This document shows positions 58,182 to 64,000 of a stretch of 64,000 bases of DNA, in pieces. Each line of letters starts with the position of its first letter. The stretch's first letter is position 1. The stretch is taken from NCBI GenBank assembly GCA_026705925.1, contig JAPOZT010000014.1, positions 1 to 64,000 of the forward strand, in the 5' to 3' direction. This DNA comes from Gemmatimonadota bacterium (GTDB taxonomy: Bacteria > JAAXHH01). The notes beneath the pieces are model-generated. The model made no database searches and was not told the origin of the DNA. It saw only the letters and a list, made by a program, of their open reading frames with translations. Made by a program: the position numbers and the translations under genes.

Positions 58182-60134
58182 TCAACGGTCTCGGGATAGC
58201 TGGGATTCGATGGATTCGATGCCGTCCCGGGCCTTGTCGATCAGGTCGCCGGCATGTTCCGCCGTATGCGCCGTCGGGGCGAACCGGGCCAGGTCGCAGG
58301 CGTCCAGGCAGTCCCTGACCAGGGCGGCTGCGTCTTCGTCCACGGCCCGTTCCCCGAGCAGTTCGACGACGCGGGGCGACGTCAGGCCGGCCGTCGGCAG
58401 GTTGCACCTGTCGGCGACGTAACCGTACAACGCGTTGGAAATGCCGGTAAAGGCCTGGTCGAGCGCGCCTTGCTCCATCTGCTCCCGGGACCTCCGCAGC
58501 AGGCCGAGGGCGGTGCTTCTCGCCCGGCGGCGCCGGGCGAAACCGGCGTCACGCCGCAGGCGATGGGCGTGGGACCGGTACAGTACCGTCGCCAGGACCG
58601 CCGCGACGGGCAGGACGTGCAGCAGCAGGTACCAGGTCGACCGGAACAGGACCTCGCCCTGGTCGCCCAGGAAAACCGATTCGGGTTTGATGTACTGGAT
58701 ATCTTCGCGGATCTGCCGGACGACCGATCTGCGCGGCATGCCGACGGCGGCCGCCTGCGTTCCGCTGGCCGGCAGGACGGCCAGCGTTACCGGATCGGTC
58801 GTCGTAACACGGTAGGCGTCCGTATCAGGATCGAAGAAGGGAAAAGACAGCGACGCGATGGTATGGTCGCCGGGTACCGTGGGGATGAGCACGTGATCCC
58901 AGGTTTTGGTTCCGGAGATCCGCGATCCGCCCGACGCGTATTCCGCCCGGTTACCGGACTGGTATTGCTGGAAACCATCGAGCGGCGGCAGTTCGGGATC
59001 CTCCACGGTCTTCAGGTTGCCTTCTCCGGTCAACTCGATCGTCAGCGTCACGGGCTGGTTTACTTCCGTGGTGGCTAGATCCACCATCGCCTTGAGCGAG
59101 AAGTCGCCCACCGCGTTGCGGAAACCGGCGGGGCGGCCCTCGCCCGGCAGCGGCAGCACCTGCACGGTCTGCGCGCCGGACACCACCCTGATCTGGCGCG
59201 TACCTGAGAAAAACGTGTCGAATGGATCGGAGAGAAAGCTGTCGAAGAGGCTTCTGCGGGAACGTTCGGCCTGCACGTCACAGATCATCGAAAGCGGTTC
59301 GAGTTTCAATTCCCCCGTCACGGTGGGGAAAAGGGCGATCTCGCGCAGCTTCGCGACGGCATACCTCCTGCCGCCGATGATCTCTTCCATGAAGTCGAGG
59401 TGATGGGCGGAGAAGAGCTCCTCCATCCAGAAGCCCGTGTAGGAGGGGACCACGTCGTAACGGGCATTCGACAGGCCCAGGCGGGTGTACAGCGTATAGG
59501 TCACCGTCACCTGCTCGCCCAGGTAAGCCCGCCTCTTGTCCAGGGTAGTCCGGATGTAGACCGTATCCCCCAGGTCCGGCGTGCCCACGGCATCCTGAGA
59601 CGGACCCGCGGCCGTGGACTGACCCGCGGCCGTGGACTGACCTGCGGCCGAGGCCGGTGAACCGCCGGACGGCGCGGCACGGGATGCGCCCGACTGCGAA
59701 GAACCCGGTGCGCCCGGTTGCGAAGAACCCGGTGCGCCCGGCGTGACCTCGATCGTGATCGGCGTCGTTTCGTGGGCGACGCCGTCAAGCGTCACTTCGG
59801 CCGCGTCGATGACGAATGTGCCCGTCCTCCGGGGTTTCAACTGGTAGATGAACCGCACGGACCGGGAGGAGGACAGTTTGCCGTTCACCAGGTTGAAGCT
59901 GGAGGAGGAGGAAGACGTGCTGCCGATGACGATGAAGGGCTGCATGTCGGGCAGGACGGGTTTCTGGACGTCACCCAGTTCGGACCCGGAGACCGAAACC
60001 GTCAGGATCAGCGTCTCGTCGATGGTCATACGGGTTCGGCTCACCTCGGCCGTGACCGAGATTTCCTGACCCGGCACGGCCCGTGCTCCGAGCAGCAGCA
60101 ATACGATGAGACCGGTCTGCATGCACCGTTTCAT
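58182..60134 (-). CDS. batD: BatD protein
   Basis: The 650-residue envelope protein has a signal peptide (cleavage after VPGQ), Ig-like oxygen-tolerance repeats (EISVTAEVSRTRMTIDETLILTVSVSG ... GRRYAVAKLREIALFPTVTGELKLEPLSM ... VNQPVTLTIELTGEGNLKTVEDPELPPLDGF), one membrane helix (about 512-530), and a cytoplasmic tail. A low-complexity Pro/Gly/Ser/Gln stretch (about 130-170) separates the first two domains. BatD is part of the Bat system for stress tolerance. It is immediately upstream of the BatE-like gene and downstream of asd (four bases), so the aspartate genes and bat genes form one transcript. Confidence 0.9.
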   Translation of the reverse strand: MKRCMQTGLIVLLLLGARAVPGQEISVTAEVSRTRMTIDETLILTVSVSGSELGDVQKPVLPDMQPFIVIGSTSSSSSSFNLVNGKLSSSRSVRFIYQLKPRRTGTFVIDAAEVTLDGVAHETTPITIEVTPGAPGSSQPGAPGSSQSGASRAAPSGGSPASAAGQSTAAGQSTAAGPSQDAVGTPDLGDTVYIRTTLDKRRAYLGEQVTVTYTLYTRLGLSNARYDVVPSYTGFWMEELFSAHHLDFMEEIIGGRRYAVAKLREIALFPTVTGELKLEPLSMICDVQAERSRRSLFDSFLSDPFDTFFSGTRQIRVVSGAQTVQVLPLPGEGRPAGFRNAVGDFSLKAMVDLATTEVNQPVTLTIELTGEGNLKTVEDPELPPLDGFQQYQSGNRAEYASGGSRISGTKTWDHVLIPTVPGDHTIASLSFPFFDPDTDAYRVTTTDPVTLAVLPASGTQAAAVGMPRRSVVRQIREDIQYIKPESVFLGDQGEVLFRSTWYLLLHVLPVAAVLATVLYRSHAHRLRRDAGFARRRRARSTALGLLRRSREQMEQGALDQAFTGISNALYGYVADRCNLPTAGLTSPRVVELLGERAVDEDAAALVRDCLDACDLARFAPTAHTAEHAGDLIDKARDGIESIESQLSRDR

Positions 60135-60138
60135 GGGT

Positions 60139-61197
60139 TCAATCCAGGTATCCCTGGGTCCGCAGGAACTCCGCGTTCAGGATGGACGTACCCGCGGCCC
60201 CCCGGACGGTATTGTGTGAAAGTACCACGAATTTCATGTCCAGCACCGGACAGGGCCGGATCCGTCCCACCGTCACGGCCATGCCGTTTTCGGCGTCGCG
60301 GTCCATCCTCGGCTGCGGCCGGTCCGGCTCATCGCGCACGATGACCGGGCGTGCGGGAGCGAAGGGCAGGCCGAGTTCCTGGGGCGGTCCCCGGTGGTTG
60401 CGCAGCGCTTTGGCGAGACCGTCCGCATCGGTCTTGTTCTCCAGGGCGACGGAAACGCATTCCATGTGGCCGTCCTGGACGTGAACCCGGTTGCATTGCG
60501 CGCTTACGACGATGCCGGCATGCTCGATCCGGTTATCCCTGAACCTGCCCAGCAGCTTCAGGGTTTCCCGCTCCATCTTGTCTTCTTCTTCCCCGATGTA
60601 GGGAAGCACGTTGTCCAGGATCTCGAGGGAGGGAACGCCCGGGTAACCGGCCCCGGACAGGGCCTGCAGGGTGGTGACCGCGACCTGCCGCAAGCCGAAT
60701 TGTTCGGCGATCGGCTTGAGCGCCATCGTAAGTCCGATAGTGGAGCAGTTCGGATTGGTCGCAATGAACCCGCGGCCATACCCCCTGCGTTTGCGCTGAT
60801 AGTCGATGATCGCGCAATGGTCCCCGTTGACCTCGGGGACGAGCAGCGGCACGTCCTCGTCCATGCGGTGGTTCTTCGAATTGCTGACGACGGCGTAGTC
60901 GGCCGCCGCGAAGGCCGCCTCGATCGGGCCGGCCACCGCGGAATCCAGGCCGGAGAAGACCAGGTCGCAGTCCAGTCCCGGTTCGCAAAGCGCAACGGGC
61001 AGCGTGCGCACGGCCTCCGGGACCGGCGTGTCCAGCCGCCAGGTCACGGCTTCCGCGTAGGGTTTGCCGGCGGACCGCTCCGACGCCGCGACGGCGGTTA
61101 TCCTGAACCACGGATGGTCTTCGAGCAACTGGACGAACCGCTGCCCGACCGCCCCGGTAGCGCCAAGGACCCCTACTTTGATTTCATTCGTCGACAT
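60139..61197 (-). CDS. asd: Aspartate-semialdehyde dehydrogenase (archaeal/fungal type)
   Basis: This enzyme reduces aspartyl phosphate to the semialdehyde that leads to lysine, threonine and methionine. The 352 residues have the Rossmann motif [17 protein letters not shown], the catalytic Cys in [17 protein letters not shown], and the C-terminal [16 protein letters not shown]. The NPNCSTIGL form and overall layout match the archaeal/fungal branch rather than the Gram-negative one. It lies between hom (27 bases) and batD (four bases). Confidence 0.93.
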   Translation of the reverse strand: MSTNEIKVGVLGATGAVGQRFVQLLEDHPWFRITAVAASERSAGKPYAEAVTWRLDTPVPEAVRTLPVALCEPGLDCDLVFSGLDSAVAGPIEAAFAAADYAVVSNSKNHRMDEDVPLLVPEVNGDHCAIIDYQRKRRGYGRGFIATNPNCSTIGLTMALKPIAEQFGLRQVAVTTLQALSGAGYPGVPSLEILDNVLPYIGEEEDKMERETLKLLGRFRDNRIEHAGIVVSAQCNRVHVQDGHMECVSVALENKTDADGLAKALRNHRGPPQELGLPFAPARPVIVRDEPDRPQPRMDRDAENGMAVTVGRIRPCPVLDMKFVVLSHNTVRGAAGTSILNAEFLRTQGYLD

Positions 61198-61224
61198 TAC
61201 ATGCTCCCGGATCTGGTATGAAGG

Positions 61225-62349
61225 TCATGGATGATCGCCGCCCGGCAGCGCCCTTGCCGCCTTGATCAGGTCTCCGAACAGGCCGCCCGCCGTGACCTCC
61301 GGCCCCGCGCCCGGTCCCTGCACGATCAGCGGATTGTCGCAGTACCGCTTCGTGGTGCACACGACCATGTTGTCCGGACCGGCCAGGTTTCCCAGTGGGC
61401 TCTCACGATCCACGTTTTCGAGGCCTACCCGGCACGTGCCGTCTCCCACTGTGGCGACGTACCGCAGCACCTCGCCGCGATCTCCGCCGGATGCTACCCG
61501 CTGCGCATAGGCCGCGTCTTCGCCGGACACCATGGCCATGAACGCCTCCACAGACGGCGCGTCCAGCAGCGTGTCGGAGACCATGCCTTCGATCTCCAGG
61601 TCGTCGAGTTCAAGACGGTATCCGATCTCACGGGCCAGGATCAGGGCCTTTCTGGCCACGTCCATCCCGTTCAGATCGTCCCTTGGATCGGGTTCCGTGT
61701 ACCCGAGTTCCTTTGCCTCCCGCACGATCTCGGAGAAGGTCCGGCCGTGGTCGAGCTGGGAACAGATGTATCCCAGCGTGCCGCTCAGGCATCCCGCGAT
61801 CCGTGTTACCTCGTCCCCGGTATCCACCAGTTCCCTGACCGTACTGACAACGGGCAGGCCGGCGCCGGCGGTCGTTTCGTACCAGTACCGCATCCGATCG
61901 GCGCGGCCCAGCCGCCGGATCTCTTCGTACGCGGCGCTCCGGTCGGTGATGGGCTTCTTGTTGGCCGTCACGACCGGGACGCCCCGGCGAAGGCAGGCCA
62001 GGTGCACCTCCGTCATATCGGCGGACGTGGTGTCGACGACGCACAGGTTCCCGGGCGGATCGTCCGGATCGCCCGGATCGCCCAGCAGGCGATCGATCAT
62101 GGCGGCCGCGCCGGGGTAGTCCCCGCCACGGTTCCCGTCTTCGAGCAGCCGGTCCAGGCCGCCGGGACCGCTTAACGCCCTGTTGAGTCCTCCTGGATCG
62201 AGAACCAGTTGGTTCCTGCCGCAGATGCCGATGTACTCGAAGGAAAGGCCGGTGGCTTCGGCCAGGGAGCCGGCGCGGTCCACCACCTGCCGGATCAGGG
62301 CGCCGCCGATATTGCCCTTGCCGAATTGAAACAGGTTAATCGTGCTCAA
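61225..62349 (-). CDS. hom: Homoserine dehydrogenase
   Basis: This enzyme reduces aspartate semialdehyde to homoserine on the threonine/methionine branch. The 374-residue protein has a Rossmann start ([19 protein letters not shown]), [31 protein letters not shown], the catalytic region [38 protein letters not shown], and [29 protein letters not shown]. It has no long C-terminal ACT domain. It overlaps the lysC end by 14 bases and is followed by asd. Confidence 0.92.
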   Translation of the reverse strand: MSTINLFQFGKGNIGGALIRQVVDRAGSLAEATGLSFEYIGICGRNQLVLDPGGLNRALSGPGGLDRLLEDGNRGGDYPGAAAMIDRLLGDPGDPDDPPGNLCVVDTTSADMTEVHLACLRRGVPVVTANKKPITDRSAAYEEIRRLGRADRMRYWYETTAGAGLPVVSTVRELVDTGDEVTRIAGCLSGTLGYICSQLDHGRTFSEIVREAKELGYTEPDPRDDLNGMDVARKALILAREIGYRLELDDLEIEGMVSDTLLDAPSVEAFMAMVSGEDAAYAQRVASGGDRGEVLRYVATVGDGTCRVGLENVDRESPLGNLAGPDNMVVCTTKRYCDNPLIVQGPGAGPEVTAGGLFGDLIKAARALPGGDHP

Positions 62350-63745
62350 AATCTCCGTCCCCTCCCAGTCCGAATGACGCGTGCACCAGTTGAACGGTCT
62401 TCCGCAGGTCGTCCCGACCGATGATGAATGAAATGTTCAGCTCCGACGAACCCTGGGCGATGGCGATGATGTTGATGCCGTGTTCGCCGAGAACGCCGAA
62501 CGTGCGGGCCGCGATGCCCGGGGTACCCTTCATGCCGCCGCCGACTACGGCCACCACGGCCAGGTCGTGTTGCACCGAGATCTCCTCCAGGCTGCCTTCG
62601 GCGACCTCGTGACGGAACTCCTCCATCAACGCCCGGACCGTACCCGGGCTGTCCCCTTCGCCGACGACCAGGCAGATATCGTGTTCAGAGGACGCCTGCG
62701 TGATCATGACGACCTGGGTCTTGCGGTCCGCCGTGGTCTTGAACAGCCGCGCGTGGGTATCCGGCGTCCGGCTCAGGCTGGTACCCTCCACCATGATCAG
62801 GCAAAGCCGGTCGATGCTCGTCACCGCCTTCACGCCCAGCGGTGCGGCACGGGTGCGCGAGGTGATGAGCGTACCGCAGTTTTCGTTCCGGAAGGTGTTC
62901 CGTATCCGGATGGGAATCTCCTGTTTCACCGCGGGCAGCATGGTCATGGGATGGAGTACCTTGGCGCCGAAATAGGACATCTCCGACGCCTCTAGATACG
63001 AAATCTCCTTGAGGACCCGGGCATCCTCGACGATCCTCGGGTCCGCCGTCATCGCGCCGTCCACGTCCGTCCAGATCCATACTTCCTCCGCCTGCAGCGC
63101 ACTGGCGACCAGGGAGGCGGTGTAATCCGAGGCGCCCCGCCCGAGGGTCGTGGTCACGCCTTCGTCGGTGGATCCGATAAATCCCGTTACGATCGGTATG
63201 CGGCCCTCCGATACCATCGGCGCCAGGCCCACCGAAAGACGCCGTTCCGTCTCGGCGAAATTCACCTCCGCCTCGGTGTAGCGCTCGTTCGTCTTCACAT
63301 ACTCCCGCGCATCGACGGGCAGGGACGACAGGCCGGCCGATCTGAGCGCGGCCGAGACGACGACCACGGAAAGGCGCTCGCCGAAGGAGCTGACCAGGTC
63401 GACCGAACGCGGGGAAAGCTCCCTGAGCAGCGTGATGCCGTGCAGGATGCCCGACAGTTCGTCGATGAGCCCGGCACAGACCTCGAGGGCCTGTTTCCGC
63501 TCTTCTCCATCGGCCAGGGCGCGGATCGTCTCGTCGTGACGTTTTCTCAGCGCCGAGAGGGAGGCCGTGGGCTCCGTTCCCTCGCAGGCCTGCGCCGCCA
63601 TGCCACGGAGGGCGTCGGTCACCTTGCTCATGGCGGACAGGACCACCACCGTATCGTGTTCGCGGTACTTTGCGACGATCTCGACGACCTGTCGTATGGC
63701 CTCTACGCCGCCTACGGAAGTGCCGCCGAATTTCATGACGATCAT
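62336..63745 (-). CDS. lysC: Aspartate kinase (monofunctional, two ACT domains)
   Basis: This is the first, regulated enzyme of the aspartate family pathway. The 469 residues begin MIVMKFGGTSVGG, followed by STDEGVTTTLGRGASDYTASLVASALQAEEVWIWTDVDG, SYFGAKVLHPMTM and two C-terminal ACT domains (about 320-469, with VGGGMKGTPGIAARTFGVLGEHGINIIAIAQGSSELNISFII), so feedback inhibition by an end product is expected. It is not fused to homoserine dehydrogenase, unlike ThrA. It starts four bases after the stop of the BatC-like gene and overlaps hom, so the order is batC-like, lysC, hom, asd, batD, batE. Confidence 0.95.
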   Translation of the reverse strand: MIVMKFGGTSVGGVEAIRQVVEIVAKYREHDTVVVLSAMSKVTDALRGMAAQACEGTEPTASLSALRKRHDETIRALADGEERKQALEVCAGLIDELSGILHGITLLRELSPRSVDLVSSFGERLSVVVVSAALRSAGLSSLPVDAREYVKTNERYTEAEVNFAETERRLSVGLAPMVSEGRIPIVTGFIGSTDEGVTTTLGRGASDYTASLVASALQAEEVWIWTDVDGAMTADPRIVEDARVLKEISYLEASEMSYFGAKVLHPMTMLPAVKQEIPIRIRNTFRNENCGTLITSRTRAAPLGVKAVTSIDRLCLIMVEGTSLSRTPDTHARLFKTTADRKTQVVMITQASSEHDICLVVGEGDSPGTVRALMEEFRHEVAEGSLEEISVQHDLAVVAVVGGGMKGTPGIAARTFGVLGEHGINIIAIAQGSSELNISFIIGRDDLRKTVQLVHASFGLGGDGDFEHD

Positions 63746-63749
63746 TGGG

Positions 63750-64000
63750 TTACCAGTCTTTCTCCGGATTGACCTGCGTGGCCTGTTGTCTGCGCAGCCG
63801 GCGCTGGATATCCTGCTCGTCCCTGTTCAGTGCGTTCAGCAGGCGTTCCGCCTCCGCCCTGCTCAGTTCCCCTTCACGGGGCGGCGGAGGCGCTTCCGGG
63901 CTTTCCTCTTCCTCGGGTTCCGGCCCCCCGTCGTTCCGGTCGTCCGGGTCTTCCCGTTCGTCCGGGTCTTCCTGGTCCGCCTGGCCGTCCTGGTTGGCCG
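63750..64000 (-). CDS. BatC-like protein, C-terminal part (5' end outside window)
   Basis: The minus-strand frame enters from the right edge and ends at 63750, giving 82 visible residues: an acidic Pro/Asp/Glu-rich linker (EDPDEREDPDDR...), then a helical end LSRAEAERLLNALNRDEQDIQRRLRRQ and final NPEKDW. The pattern of a TPR protein ending with an acidic linker and an EAERLLxALxxxE helix fits the C-terminus of BatC. The stop lies four bases before lysC. The linker DNA is an 18-bp repeat (63941-63976). Everything upstream, including the expected TPR region, lies outside the window, so this is inference supported by batD and batE downstream. Confidence 0.55.
   Translation of the reverse strand, partial: ANQDGQADQEDPDEREDPDDRNDGGPEPEEEESPEAPPPPREGELSRAEAERLLNALNRDEQDIQRRLRRQQATQVNPEKDW
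63941..63976. repeat. 18-bp repeat x2 in the BatC-like linker
   Basis: CGTCCGGGTCTTCC plus four bases is repeated at 63941-63958 and 63959-63976, encoding acidic DP(D/E) elements. The ACCAGGCGG-type minisatellite core continues to the window edge (near 63971-63985). Confidence 0.8.

Noticed and set aside
1-64000. Mobile elements or prophage
   Set aside because: No transposase, integrase, phage structural gene or terminal inverted repeat pair was recognised anywhere in the window.

Overview
The window is GC-rich, gene-dense bacterial chromosome from an organism with an outer membrane (TonB receptor, LbtU-like porin, RND efflux with an outer-membrane factor). The surface protein at 7779-9506 ends in a FlgD/type-A sorting-like domain of the kind common in the FCB group. 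Together with a BatD/BatE operon, archaeal-type aspartate-semialdehyde dehydrogenase, 3-hydroxyanthranilate dioxygenase and phytanoyl-CoA dioxygenase-type genes, this suggests an uncultivated FCB lineage. Latescibacterota or a relative is my best guess, at low confidence. I see no prophage, IS element, rRNA operon or CRISPR array.

Layout. 1-3.4 kb: the end of a kynurenine-pathway dioxygenase gene, a small orphan gene, a His-rich LbtU-like porin with its own promoter and operator, and a tRNA-dihydrouridine synthase. 3.4-19 kb is a phosphate region: a minus-strand series TonB receptor, beta-helix surface protein, PstC, PstA, PstB, PhoU; divergent ppk1; a tandem pair of small membrane proteins; and PhoB-PhoR. 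Upstream of phoBR on the same strand are nth, polX and a divergent receiver. 22.3-26.4 kb: a plus-strand iron operon (DtxR, membrane-anchored DtxR-FeoA, split FeoB). 26.4-29.8 kb: minus-strand sulfate activation (CysC, CysD, CysNC). 30-36 kb: a tripartite RND efflux pump. 36.4-39.9 kb: an endonuclease Q-UvrD helicase fusion. 39.9-45.2 kb: MsrA, GerW, DUF2953, then a sugar-acid dehydratase, PhyH oxygenase and TIM-barrel isomerase cluster. 45-52.6 kb (minus): TPR lipoprotein, tRNA-Gly(CCC), Ddl, HemW, LepB, LepA, and an ECF sigma/anti-sigma pair. 52.8-56 kb (plus): a membrane protein, a double-PspC protein, SurE and a sulfotransferase. 56-64 kb (minus): a PLP enzyme, then BatE, BatD, Asd, Hom, LysC and the 3' end of a BatC-like gene.

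How parts connect. The Pst, PhoU, Ppk1 and PhoBR genes make a phosphate acquisition, storage and sensing block, and the TonB receptor and surface protein are placed as if they supply its outer-membrane step. The LbtU-like porin and the Feo operon share a similar operator-like sequence at their promoters, which suggests one metal regulon controlled by the DtxR protein encoded here. The Cys proteins make PAPS, which a sulfotransferase such as the one at 55206 could use. Aspartate-pathway genes (lysC-hom-asd) sit inside the bat operon.

The most distinctive structural feature is a large number of short tandem repeats at gene edges. Several arrays share one 9-bp unit, ACCAGGCGG or a close variant, and reappear at unrelated loci, sometimes coding for protein tails or signal-peptide regions.
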